The notes below the pieces were generated by a model. The model searched no databases. It saw only the letters and a program-made list of their open reading frames with translations, and was not told the DNA's origin. From Entomortierella parvispora (lineage: Eukaryota > Mortierellomycota > Mortierellomycetes > Mortierellales > Mortierellaceae), in the NCBI GenBank assembly GCA_963573315.1, contig OY752148.1, positions 859,263-923,262 on the forward strand: a stretch of DNA of 64,000 nucleotides, given 5' to 3'. Below, one piece after another: positions 47,742 through 58,230 of this stretch (positions are counted from its first letter, which is position 1; each line of letters starts with the position of its first letter). The translations under genes and the position numbers were made by a program.

Positions 47742-47780
47742 AAATTAGTGGTGAGCATCTAGTGGTGAGGTCACCACTAG
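47742..47780 (+). repeat. Left terminal inverted repeat with internal palindrome
   Basis: Reverse-complement match to 51704-51742. The inner 22 bases (47759-47780) are CTAGTGGTGA, GG, TCACCACTAG and can form a hairpin. Confidence 0.92.
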
Positions 47781-47820
47781 ACACCACTAGACACCACTAG
47801 ACACCACTAGACACCACTAG
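47781..47820 (+). repeat. Subterminal 10-base tandem repeats (left end)
   Basis: Four exact copies of ACACCACTAG follow directly from the inverted repeat, with a partial fifth copy after it. The unit echoes the CACCACTAG arm of the terminal palindrome, as expected for transposase binding sites. Confidence 0.92.
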
Positions 47821-47851
47821 ACATCCCTGGAAACATCAATCCTTTATTCAT

Positions 47852-50800
47852 CTAGTCTGAATCTGATTCCTCATGCAGGTGCGGTTGGATCTGTGCCTGG
47901 TACTGCGGAGCAATGACAGACACACAAGACTTGATCAAATGAAAGTGTGAGGTACTACTCCAACCTCTCTGCTCGTTGGTTACCTCTCTTAAAACCAACC
48001 GTCCTGTACCTCGATCAATTTGCTGTCCACATGTTTTACACTTTGGCATGCTTCCTCTCTGTCCAACAACACTGACTGAGATGCCAATTGGGTGGTGCAT
48101 CCTCTTGTTGCGCTGCAAGGTTGATATCTCTGGGGCAGGAGACATCTCTGGAGTAGGGCTCATCACAGTTGGAGATGGGGGTGGACTTAGTGCTTCGAGG
48201 GTGTATGGAAAAGATGAATCCCCCGCCTCTTCTGGCGCGTCGTCTTGTATGGGAACATCTTGCTCTAGTGTGCCTTGTTCTAATGCATCTTGTTCTCGTG
48301 CATCTTGTTCTGGGGATGGACTTCGCGCGGCCTTATCTGCTCTCAAAGAGGACGTGTCACTCTTTAGATACCAGACCGTAGCTATATAGTACCCTGCGGG
48401 AGGGTTATTGTCCTTAGGAACCAACCATTCAACTTTTGGCCTTTTCAACCCATCGTAAAAGAGGAAACGGCCCAATATGGATACGGTGCAGCAGAAGTGG
48501 TGACCATTGCCATACAAAACACACCCAAGGTACCTGCACCCTCCGAATGTCAGAGATTGCACTGGAGCGCGATATGATTGGGTGCAGTTCTGGTTGTGCT
48601 GCACGCAATCCAAGACAAGTAAAGCCGGTGTGGTCAGGATAGTCATTGGCTCCATTATCCGGTTGGCAGGACAAGAGTACCAAGTCATGAAGGTGCCTTC
48701 ATCTGGGATTACGGTGGTTTGCCTGCGTAAGTTGTAGCTGCGTCGTTCTTGATTTATCTCTACACGTTCAGAGCATCGAGGTTTCTCGAGAGTCAAGAAC
48801 TTGTCCAAGGAACTCTGAGTAACATGTGCACTACGAAGCACAAAAGCAGAGAGACGCTTCTTCTCGGTGTTGCGTGGCTTGGGGCAATCTGAGGACTTGC
48901 ACGTGGAGGTTATTTCGACATCAAAGCGTGTCAGACCAGGAAGAAGATCGAAGAACACCTCTTCTGTACTGAGAAAGAGGTCTTGCTCTCCAACAGGCTC
49001 GTAACCCATAGCCTGGGTACACCATAGCCAACGTGCTTCGTCATATTCGGCTCGATCCATTTTCTCCATGACCTGTGAGAGGGTCTTGCCGTTGTCTGAC
49101 TCTTTGACGGGAGTTGGCAACTGGGCTCCTCGATGCTTGTGCAGAAGATACCATGCCATAAGAGCTGTATCAAGCGGGCAAGTGTTTTTTCCGGAGAAGC
49201 CCTTGTAGTCAAACGACCAAGGTATCCCAAAGTTTCTCACATTGATATCCAGCTTTGGTACTTTGTTCCTACTGCCTTTGGGGCGTCCCGCGTTGCTCTT
49301 TCTCTTTGAAATGGTGATGAGAGATTTTGTGGTGTCTGGCGCTCTCCCGTCATTCTTGTATGCCTCTCCCGCCCTCCATCTTACTTTCTTCTTCTGCCTG
49401 TCCTGTTGCTTGTCCGGCTGCTCGTCCTGCTGCTTATCTTGCTGCTTGTCTTGCTGCTTGTCTTGCTGCCTGTCCTCTTTGTCCTCCTTGCTTGTTTTGT
49501 CCGTCCTCTTGCCTGTTTTGTATCGCACCTGTGTACCAGCTATTGCTAGTTTATAGTCCTCCTCGATCCGATGCAGATATAAAACAGAATGAATACCAGC
49601 ATCAACTGGCGAGACCTTTTTGTTTCCTGAGGTGCGTTTGAGGTCGCCTCCAATTGACTCTTGTGCATTGGTGTCCTTTCCAATTGCTGAATAGTCGTAG
49701 GCGGCCATTGCTGGATAAATGTGCTTGGCTCTGTCACGATGTAGATACCACTGCATCCAGTCTTTGACATTTGGGTACCGTTGAAGGATATCCTGCACAA
49801 TGTTGTCAAACTTGAGTTTGATTTTCACTTCCAGGAGCAGTATACCAAGGCGATAGAACTCGTTCTCTTCTTCTGGAGGAATAATGGCATGGTTTCGGCG
49901 AACGCGCGTCAGTGAGCGTTTATAGTGGACGTGACAAAATCGAAAAAAGCGTTCGAGGTTCAAGTCGTCTTCCTTTGGAATTGAGAAAAGCTTTCGAAGG
50001 GCGTTCTCAAATCCTCTGCGTTGAGCATCCGAAAAATCGCATGTCATCCCGGGAAAGTCTCTCTGAAAATCGCTCCAGCTTGGATATCGAAGTGATCGTA
50101 AGAATGCAAGAAAGTGGAATTCGTATTGCTCTTTTGTCTTTCCATACATCACCGTGATGAGTACGATCACGGTTCTCTTGAGCTTGTGGCAATATGTAGA
50201 TGTGATAGTGGCGTTGACATCTTTGTGGAATGGATCACTAATCCATGAATGGACTGAGTCGGTTTGAAAACTACTCTCCGTCAACGTTGTGATGAGTGTC
50301 TTACGCATGTATGACGTTTGAATTGAGAAATGTCCTTTGTTCCGCCCGATAGCCGATGAGCGAATGAAGTTGTCGTTGATCTTTTCCTCATAAGAAGACA
50401 AGAATGCCAATGAGTTACCAGGTGTGTACTTTCGAAGAGCGTTACGCCGATAGTGCGCGGTTCGGCCCAGGTTTGCGAAGGCAGAGTGCAGTCTTGTTAT
50501 TGATTTGCGTGTTGGAGTACCGACCAGTAAATTCTTCGGCTTAATCTCTGGAGCAATGTTCACGATCTCCTCGAATGCCTTGCGTCCTGATCCATCTGGG
50601 CGTAAAGGTGGGGGTCTTGGATGACGGTGGTAGCCGGAGTGTGTGAAGGTAATGGTCACAGGTTTGCCCTCCTTGCTCGAATGCGGAGTGTGCACCTTCA
50701 ATGTGGCTCCACATTGCATCCACGTACCCAGCGTCTCATGTATGAGACACCGTGTGATAGGCTCACGAGGCTTTGCGTCCTTCTTCGTAGTGAGAGGCTG

Positions 50801-51491
50801 GCGAGGTCGTTCAATGAAGTCGCACTGTGAACATTTGAATACGCCCAGGCAGGTTTTGTAATGAGTAACTCCTGACTTGGTTTTCGAGGTGCCATAAACA
50901 TGCATCGCCCATCCAACACCACGGCATTCAATTGTTGACCAAGACATGTCTTCAGTGACACCGTATTGAATATTACCATTAGGGAACTCAGTTGATTCCT
51001 CAGTTGTTTCCGTTGCATCGATTGTATCGGTTGTATCGGTAGGATCGGTGGTGTGGTAAGTGTCAGTGTAGTCGCTCTCAAATGTTGACCTGTAAGTAGA
51101 CCATGTGATAATGTTTATTACATGTACTGTACAGGAAGCACAACAGTCGAGTTTACAATGAAAGGGAGCCTAGGCGACTAGACACGTACATGACTTCCTC
51201 GCTTCTAGCTGTGCCAGTCTTATTTTTTGATGAATGGCTGCCAAACGACTCTTGGTCGTGTAATGAAGACATGCTGCGGTCAGCCTGATGTCTTCGATGC
51301 TCGTTTGCTTGAGATACGAGCGATGGACGGAGGTCAGATGTATCTCGTTCGTATGGAATATCGCGCGCAGATAATATAATCTTGACCTGATCGATTAATC
51401 GATAATCGACAATCTGGTCATCGTCTGGCGGTTCGTCAATCAAAAGTGCCGCAATCCTCATTGCCAGCTTCAACCTTGCACCACTCGACAT
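47852..51491 (-). CDS. MULE transposase with GCM/WRKY-type zinc finger, USP-like protease domain and PARP-like zinc finger
   Basis: Exons on the minus strand: 51491-51190 and 51089-47852 (GTACGT donor, TTACAG acceptor, phase 2), giving 1,179 residues. Domains in order: about 160-260, a GCM/WRKY-like zinc module (TCLGVFKCSQC, RCLIH, QCGATL, HSGYHRHPRP); about 380-580, a MULE DDE core with ISDPFH (Asp386), MTCDFSDAQRRGFENAL (Asp452), the MULE signature FCHVHYKR (486-489) and NAQESIGGDLKR (Glu578); KQQD repeats at 640-665; an AT-hook-like AGRPKGSRNK at about 701; 725-1010, a USP-like protease fold with Cys box FSGKNTCPLDTALM (Cys738) and His box LYGNGHHFCCTV (His964/965) then FYDG (Asp980); and at the end CKTC with HFHLIKSC, like a PARP-type finger (Cys1118, Cys1121, His1149/1151, Cys1156). 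The transposase would cut at the terminal repeats. The protease role is unknown. Confidence 0.82.
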
Positions 51492-51683
51492 CTCTGGGAT
51501 ATGAAGCAAAAAGCAAAGCGGTCCGAGGGAAAGAAAGATGAACTGAAGGACGGTGAGGAGTATGTGCGCGGGAGGATATGTGCGAAGAGAGAGGCGGAGG
51601 AGAGAGTGCATACAATACAGAACACAGAAGAGAGACATGAAAAAAAAGGGGGTGAGACACGTTGGATTTTATTACCTAGGTGT

Positions 51684-51703
51684 CTAGTGGTGACTAGTGG
51701 TGA
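51684..51703 (+). repeat. Subterminal 10-base tandem repeats (right end)
   Basis: Two CTAGTGGTGA units precede the terminal repeat, which itself starts with a third unit at 51704. They mirror the left-end array but with fewer copies and slightly different sequence. Confidence 0.85.
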
Positions 51704-51742
51704 CTAGTGGTGACCTCACCACTAGATGCTCACCACTAATTT
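51704..51742 (-). repeat. Right terminal inverted repeat
   Basis: Exact reverse complement of 47742-47780, including the hairpin-forming palindrome at 51704-51725. Confidence 0.92.
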
Positions 51743-51861
51743 CAATGGCACCATATTTTATTCTCAAAAATAGACTATTACAATAAATACACTATTTTTT
51801 TTTCAAGATCCTCATCTTTGCACAATTCAGTGGACGACACTGATATTCCGACGGTGGCCCC

Positions 51862-53903
51862 CTATCCTTTCAATGGGTTGGCAACAACGTAGTCAACAAA
51901 AAAGTCCATAGCCTGGAAAAAACAAGGAAGATATAAGTATTGGCTCTGATAGTCTTTGAAGGGAGAGCAAGCGAGAAATAGGACAAGGGAAACTCACCGC
52001 AGCAATCTCTTCTCCCAACGGAATAATCTCCTCGGGGGGAAGAATGAAACCACTTCGGCCACCAGGATTGGTATCCGATGGACGCAGTTCGATGGTATAA
52101 GAGTAGATACTCTGACCATTGTTGTCCGCCTTGGCTTTATCGCCGTAGAAGTAGTCGCTTCCAGCTCCCGTGGTCTTGTAAAGGGCCACAGAAGGCTCGC
52201 TAATGTACTTCTTACCGTGGACAGACTTGATCAGACTTACGATCTTGTCGCCAACAAACTTGTGCTCCTCCTCGTGAGCAGAGGGCTTGGTTGTCCAGCC
52301 TTGGGGTCGGAGAACCAGCTGAGAGTAGCAATGAAAGTCGATCGCGCCGACGATGCGCTTCTGCTCCCCAAAGAACTTTTGCAAGGCCTGGACTTCGGGT
52401 TCGGATGCAGCCGAGGGGCCGTGGTAGGTTTCACTCCAAGGGAAGGCACTTGAACCACCTTCGCCAAAGTGGTCGTCCCAGTTACTGAGAGGTTGATTCA
52501 TTCCCAGAAAGAGAGAGGTCAGTAATACAATCGATTCTCCTGCTTAGACATAGCTATTGCAGCACCATCTTTACCGGTTCAGGTCCACACCCCAGGCACC
52601 AAGGCTGTTTTGGCGACGGTTCTTGCGCCAGAGACGGTTATTGTTCCAGGTGTATTCATATCCATCCACGTTCATAATAGGAACAATGACCAGCTCGACA
52701 TCACGAAGGGCCTTGGTGACACTGTCCTTCTTTCCAAAGTTGCTAGTAAAGTGATGAGCCAAATACTGAACGGTCGATCCTCCAGCCCATTCACGCGCAT
52801 GCTGACTGTTGAAGCAAATATATGTTGGAAAAAAGAAAAGGAAATTATGGTTAGAGTGTTCCTGCATGGACAACTCACGTCCCATAGGAAGACAACGACA
52901 GTATCTCTCAAAACTTACAGTCCCTGCCACCAGATCTGAGGCTTCTCTTTCACAGAGCCATCGGCCTCCTTCTCCGTGATCTTGACAGCAAAGATGTCCT
53001 TACCCTCGACGGTTTGTCCGATCGAAGGAATAAAAGTCACCAACTCGGGAAAGTCATCGGCCAACTGTAAGAAAAAGTCCTTGATCTCGGTATGGGGGTG
53101 ATAGTTGGTGAACCAGGTGTCAAAGTTGACCCTCTTGTTCTTCTTGGATTTGTCCTTCTGGCCATGTTTCTTCTTCATGACCTGGTTCAGGCCATCAAAG
53201 AAGAGGCCGCTCTCGGCCTCTTGGTCATTCTCATCGATCTCGGTCAAAAAGGCCTCCGCACCCTCCTGAGCCCACTCCTGGAGTCGGTTCTCAATGTTCC
53301 TGTTTGTAATCTGGATCGCCTCTCTGTCGACAACATCCTGCAAATTACGCTCCACCACCTCCCAGTCACCTCGGCCCTCGGGCACGCCCTTGAATCGCAT
53401 CATCCTCTCAAAGTGCTCAAACTGATGGGCTGTGAAGTGGGCCAAGATCTCTTCAGAGTCTGCGGACCGGGACCAAACATCGAGATGGTCGAGCATTCTC
53501 TCGAGTGGGTCTTCGAGAGACTTTAGATTGTGATTTTCCAGATAGAACCATTCCCCAGGATGATGAAAGGCGACGTCGTGATGCTTACGGCCGTTGAAAC
53601 GGACCAGCGCGTGGTTCTTCAACTCGGGTGGATAGGAGACTGGGGTGGACAGGATGCAATTAAGAGTGTTAGACACACAAAACAACAAATGCCGACAATA
53701 AAATAGAACGTCAGTCGAGTCAGTTGGTCCGTCAGGCTGACAGTTTAGTGCGTACCTTTAGTAACGGCTTCCTTCAGATCAAAGGGGGGTCGGGTATAGG
53801 GGCGGTGTCCGCCAAAGACAATCTGGGTGGTGTCCTCAGCGGCCTGACCTGCTGTCAGGAGGGCCAGCGAGAGCACTGCGGATATGGTGAGAAAGACCTT
53901 CAT
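51862..53903 (-). CDS. Secreted M14 metallocarboxypeptidase (carboxypeptidase A/B type)
   Basis: Exons on the minus strand: 53903-53756, 53639-52919, 52805-52575, 52484-51998, 51912-51862, giving 545 residues. A signal peptide (MKVFLTISAVLSLALLTAGQ) is followed by a prodomain of about 240 residues, longer than in pancreatic enzymes, with acidic and lysine-rich stretches. The peptidase domain begins around FDTWFTNYHPHTEI. Zinc ligands are His and Glu of LQHAREW and His of AIDFHCYSQL. The substrate-binding segment is GVDLNRNWDDHFG, and the catalytic glutamate is in YSYTIELRP. Because the glutamate is present, it is predicted active, unlike the pseudo-enzyme Ecm14. It cleaves C-terminal residues from peptides outside the cell or in the secretory path. 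Splice junctions fall at conserved motifs (GL|QHAREW, LNR|NWD), which supports the exon calls. The stop is TAG at 51862-51864, 120 bases from the transposon end. Confidence 0.93.
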
Positions 53904-54583
53904 TGCGCTGACAGGGCAAGAGGGAAACAACGAAGAAAGGAAGACTGAGGAGCGGGCAAAGAAGGGGAGCTGACAGTAAATGTGGGTAGGAATGAAGGAA
54001 TGAAGGAATGAATGATGAATGATGAATGGGAAAGAGACAGTAGTTGGAGAAGTGGGAGCACCCCCGTCCCCACGCTCGCCGTGCCCTGTGCACTCACCCG
54101 AGCGGGCGAGCACGCCGTTCTCACTGGCAATGGCTGCGATTGGCAAGGCAATTGCTCCAAAAATGGAGCGCATGGCGTTCGTGGTTGGGACGAAACCCAG
54201 ACTAGACTGGCTTCCTTTCTGGTTCATGCAGTCGTCCCTGGACGAAGACGCGGCTCTTGGCTGCCTAAATGAAGAGGAAACAAAAGAAACGCACTGCGAC
54301 GCCGCCAAAAACTTAGCTAGGGCCCGGCTCCTCGTCTTCTGAAGGTCCTTGCCTCCTTGTCCCTTGCAGGCGGCAGTGGCAAACGCGTTTCGTGCAACGG
54401 CAGCCGTCCTTGCGGTCAACGGGACAAACGAACAAGGGATGATCCCTCCCGTCACCTGAGAGCAGCACTCTTCTTACCATTTGCCCCTCGGTCGTGCCTT
54501 TTTTTTCTCCCTGTGGATCTTTGCTCCATTCTTCACGCCCGATCGTCCTCTTCCTTTCCTTCCTCTCTTCATTCCAACCTTCG
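53904..54583. other. Divergent promoter region, carboxypeptidase and polyglutamine gene
   Basis: 680 bases between two start codons in opposite directions. Short tandem GAATGAAG/GAATGATG repeats lie at about 53990-54027, and a CT-rich leader precedes 54584. ORFs on the minus strand through here run into the carboxypeptidase frame but lack a better start. Confidence 0.55.
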
Positions 54584-56296
54584 ATGTATTATAACCAACC
54601 GAGTGCATACATGTATCTCTCTCAACCAGCTCCCCCACGTCAACCCTCCCGCACCACCTCGGCCCGATCCATCCTCCAAACCCTCGTCTTGTCAAGATCG
54701 CGTGCAGCATCCCAGGAACCGCACCGTCGAGCACCCAACACCGCTCCCTCCACTCCTCCTCGGGGGTCGATCTTTCCTTTCCATAACAACTCAAACGGTC
54801 ACCAAAAGACGCCACCACCATCGAATCCCTCTCCAAAGACTATACCCAGTCTAGCCGAAGAATATGACAATGGTAAGAGAGAAGGACCACACTTTCCACA
54901 CTCCCGCATCTTGACATTTATACATTGCTGTCGTCTTGCCCTTGTGTTTTCTTTGCGTATGAATCAAGCCCAGCTCCAAGCATCTCTTCGGGAACGTCGA
55001 CGAATGTCTTTGTGTGAGGACGACAAGACAAAGATCGATCTCACTCTACAACAGAAGCGGATCAGTTTTCCTATCCCTATCCGACACTCAAGCATAGCAA
55101 AGACCCCTCCTTCTCCTACCCTTCCCTCTCCTCTCCCACCTCCGACGACAACTACAGCAGCGGCGAAGACGACCACCAAGACGACCTCAAATGGCGTTGT
55201 TAAAGAGACCAAGGTAGAAGAGGAGGCACTTCAGCAAAGTCGACAGACACGATCCAGTTTTGGAAGCTCGGGTCTCTTTCGTCGCGTTCGAGGCAGAATC
55301 TCAAAAGATCTAGAACCACCAACAGCACAGCCGTCCTCGACCTCCTCAAATGTACCTGCCGACAATGTTTCTCAGAGCAAAGTCAACAACTTCAACAGCA
55401 GTAAAAACAGCAGCAATATGAACAACAACCGTAATGAAGACTATACTGAACACGACAACGATAATGATAATCCTGGTGGTGCGATGACTCCACCCCTGCC
55501 AAGGACGTCCAAGAGTAATAATAGCAGCAATCGAAATAGTGTCTGCAGTCGACACACATTCGGCAGTGAAAGCGGGGTGCTGCATCTATCTTCGACGGCC
55601 CAGTTCTTTAATATGGATCCCACATGCACAACACCAACTACCCCCTCTTCTCCTGTTTTTTTGGATACCATCCCGGACCACGACGACCTTGGGGTGAATG
55701 AACAAGGGAGATTTGTTCACGAGGGGATAGAACATCATCAGCAGCAGCAACAAAAACAGTCATTTTTACAACGAGAGCAGCGAGGATTGGATTTGGAGCA
55801 AAGTCAGGCGCGAGGAGGAGGAGGAGGAGGAGGAGGGGCAGGGACAGGCAAACCGGCAAAGTCATTTTTATCTCGACCACAGGGGATCACAACAAGCAAT
55901 GCTGATGCGACTGGTGTTGCTGCTGATAGTGTTGCATCAGCAGCGACAACCACAACAACAGCAACAGCAACAGCGACGACAGGTGTAACGGCCAGAAATA
56001 TCTCAAATGCAGTCCCGTTGCCGTCACCGTGCGCTTCCGTCCCATTATCATCATCATCACCACCCCTTGCGTGTGAGATGCTGGTCTCAGGGGCTCTTCA
56101 CCCTCCGCATCCAACCACAATTCATGCACCCTCGTCCCCAACCATGCCACATACCTTGCCTTTGCCCAGTGCTCTGGCCAAGAATACCTCCTCGGGCACA
56201 TCAAGAATCCATAGAAAGTCCAGTTTTTATGATGAATTGGGGCAAGAGCAAAATGATTATCCCCATCCTAGTCCCAGTCAACAGCAGCAGCAGCAG

Positions 56297-56327
<31 letters not shown>

Positions 56328-57400
56328 AACATCATCAACAACATCAACAACAGCAACAACAACAACAACAGCAACAACAACAGCAACATCAGCAGCAACA
56401 ACAACAACAACAACAACAGCAGCAGCAACAACAACAACAACAACAACAACAACAGCAGCAGCTGCAGCAGCTGCAGCAGGGATGGGAATATCGACTGTCG
56501 AGAATCGAAAAGGAGGTCCTGAGTCTGAAGCGTCAGATCCGTCAAGCCACTTTAGTGTTGGTGCACGTTGTCCAAACGAAAACCGTGCCGAGCCCGTCTG
56601 TGCTCCTGAAAGTTCTTCAGCAACAGCCGCATTCACAACCTTCGTCTCGTCAGCATAGTCGTCAGTCGACCACCCTCTCGTCAGCAGGAGTAGCAACAAC
56701 AGTGACAGGAGTGGAGGAGCAGCCCTCCTTTAATTGCGATTGCGCCCGTGTCATGGGCTCGGATTCAGACCGAGGGGTGATCTTTGTCGGACTATACTGC
56801 CCTGATCCTTGGGTGTATCACGGACGCGTCCTAGCCCAGTTGGAGACACTACAACAGGAGTTGAACGATCTACGACAGGAAAAGGGAGAGCTCGAAAAGA
56901 GGATTACGATTCAGATCCAAAGGGAGCTTTTGGAGTGGGAAAGGGATCGGGAAATCAGGAGCTGGAGCCGATCAAGTGGACGATCGCGGCGGCGCGCCTA
57001 TTCGTTGCCGAATGTCCAAGAGGATCAAGATGACGGCGCTGCAGCTGCAGCTGCCCGTGATGCGTTGAAGGAGGGAGGCGTAATAGATTCTGAGGAGGAA
57101 AGGGACTTGCTGGAACACGAGTCGCAATGGAGGTCGTCAAGAAGAGAGTACAAGGGCAAGGCTGCCGTCCGGAACGGCTCCTTATCCAAAGCTTCAGCAG
57201 CAGCACTCCTTCGAGGTACGGGACATGACTGGCGCACAGGAGCCGTCATGGATGATCCAAAGCCTGGTGATCCAGGGGCAGTGACCACTGTCGGCTTCAC
57301 GAGTCTGTCGCACAGGGAGAGTGCCTCCAAAGGTGTATCCTGGGCAAGTGATCTTGCCTCCGTAGAGGAAGACACAGACGGTGTCCACAAAGAAGAATGA
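54584..57400 (+). CDS. Large polyglutamine and coiled-coil protein of unknown function
   Basis: Exons 54584-54872 and 54969-57400 give 906 residues. The 96-base intron is inferred: it has GTAAGA and CAAG ends, is a multiple of three, and its translation (HFPHSRILTFIHCC) is unlike the flanking proline/serine-rich protein. The start is ATG 54584; upstream codons in frame lack ATG. The first half is low-complexity serine, threonine, proline and asparagine with basic patches (FRRVRGRIS). A glutamine/histidine tract of about 66 codons is at 56279-56478. It runs directly into a coiled coil (YRLSRIEKEVLSLKRQIRQ). A cysteine-containing conserved-looking segment (CDCARVMG, GLYCPDPWVYHGRVLAQLE) leads into a second coiled coil (LQQELNDLRQEKGELEKRI) and an arginine/serine patch. 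No family recognised. Scaffold or regulatory role is inference from coiled coils. Confidence 0.7.
56279..56478 (+). repeat. CAA/CAG trinucleotide tract encoding polyglutamine
   Basis: About 66 consecutive codons, nearly all CAA, CAG or CAT, in frame with the 54584 gene. The mix of CAA and CAG interrupts pure repeat slippage. Confidence 0.95.
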
Positions 57401-57636
57401 AAATAAAGCCGTGCCTCTGAGTGAGGGACCTTTTCTCCCTTTTGACAAATCCAGGGAGCTGTCGAGTGTTTTGACCACAAATCCAAATCGTGTGCCCAGC
57501 ATCTATCTGCATTGGAATCTCAAAGGACCAGGAATTTTGTTATCCATTTTTCCAAATTTTTTGCTCCCTTCGCCTACCCGTTGTTTAATCCTCGTCATCT
57601 TCCCGCACCCGCAGCCCACAGCTACACATTAGTAAA

Positions 57637-58230
57637 ATGCGTTTTTCGACCCTTTGCCTCGGCGTTGCCGCCCTTGTCACCTTGTCCTTATCAGTTGTCC
57701 AAGCCCAAGAGATTGCTGCACAGGAGGAGTGGCTCGAGACCGTGAAAATGGCTCAGAACCTCGAAGCTCGGCATCTCCGAAATGCTCTACGGAGCAAGCG
57801 ACAGAGCGGCAGTCGAGCAACAGGCAACAAGAGACTGATCAGACGAGCGACCAACGCCAACGATGATCTGGAGGACGAAGGGAACGGGCCCATTGTGCTG
57901 GCGAAACGCGTCAAGGGATACCCTCACCGAAGCGAGATTCAGTTGAGAGCCTCATTTTTCAAATCCTTTCAAGCCGACAAACTGGTCGAGGCCCCCGCCA
58001 ACCTCCGAGTTATCAAGGAAGTGACCCAGAAGCCCTCGGTAGAAGAGAATCTCAGGTTCGAAAGAGAAACAAAGGAAAAATCAACCTCAACAAAGGTCGG
58101 GAAGAAGGCAACCAGGAAAGCCGCCAAGAAAGCCTCGAATAAAAAATTGGAAAAGCGTCTCGCCAAGAAGGCGTCTAGCAAGAAGGCGTCCAAGCAGACC
58201 AAGAGGAGCAAGAGGAGCAAGAACCAGTAG
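57637..58230 (+). CDS. Small secreted lysine-rich protein
   Basis: 197 residues, one exon. A clear signal peptide (MRFSTLCLGVAALVTLSLSVVQAQ) is followed by a basic body with dibasic sites (SKRQ, NKRL, AKRVK) that suit Kex2-type processing. The C-terminus from about residue 145 is almost all lysine, alanine and serine (KKATRKAAKKASNKK and similar). AATAAA lies at 58318-58323. The next gene encodes another secreted lysine-rich protein with a similar leader (LGxxAL-LS--QAQ), so the two may be distant relatives. No family recognised. The polycationic tail could bind cell wall, nucleic acid or membranes; this is inference. Confidence 0.72.
   Translation: MRFSTLCLGVAALVTLSLSVVQAQEIAAQEEWLETVKMAQNLEARHLRNALRSKRQSGSRATGNKRLIRRATNANDDLEDEGNGPIVLAKRVKGYPHRSEIQLRASFFKSFQADKLVEAPANLRVIKEVTQKPSVEENLRFERETKEKSTSTKVGKKATRKAAKKASNKKLEKRLAKKASSKKASKQTKRSKRSKNQ

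Larger units (their letters stand above)
47742..51742. mobile_element. Mutator-like (MULE) DNA transposon with terminal inverted repeats
   Basis: A 4.0-kb element bounded by perfect 39-base inverted repeats (47742-47780 and 51704-51742), beginning AAATTAGTGGTGAGCATC. Each end contains an internal palindrome and, further in, tandem 10-base repeats. One two-exon gene on the minus strand fills the interior. The insertion sits between the ligase gene's 5' end and the carboxypeptidase gene's 3' end. I could not identify a convincing target-site duplication: CAAT occurs on both flanks but offset by one base. The intact reading frame and perfect ends suggest a recent, possibly autonomous copy. Confidence 0.88.

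Noticed and set aside
47781-47820. Tandem 10-base repeats considered as a CRISPR-like or minisatellite array
   Set aside because: There are no spacers, and the unit matches the adjacent transposon terminal repeat, so it belongs to the element's end structure.
53745-54455. Long N-terminal extension of the carboxypeptidase frame upstream of 53903
   Set aside because: The extension lacks protein character and would bury a textbook signal peptide that starts at the ATG at 53903.
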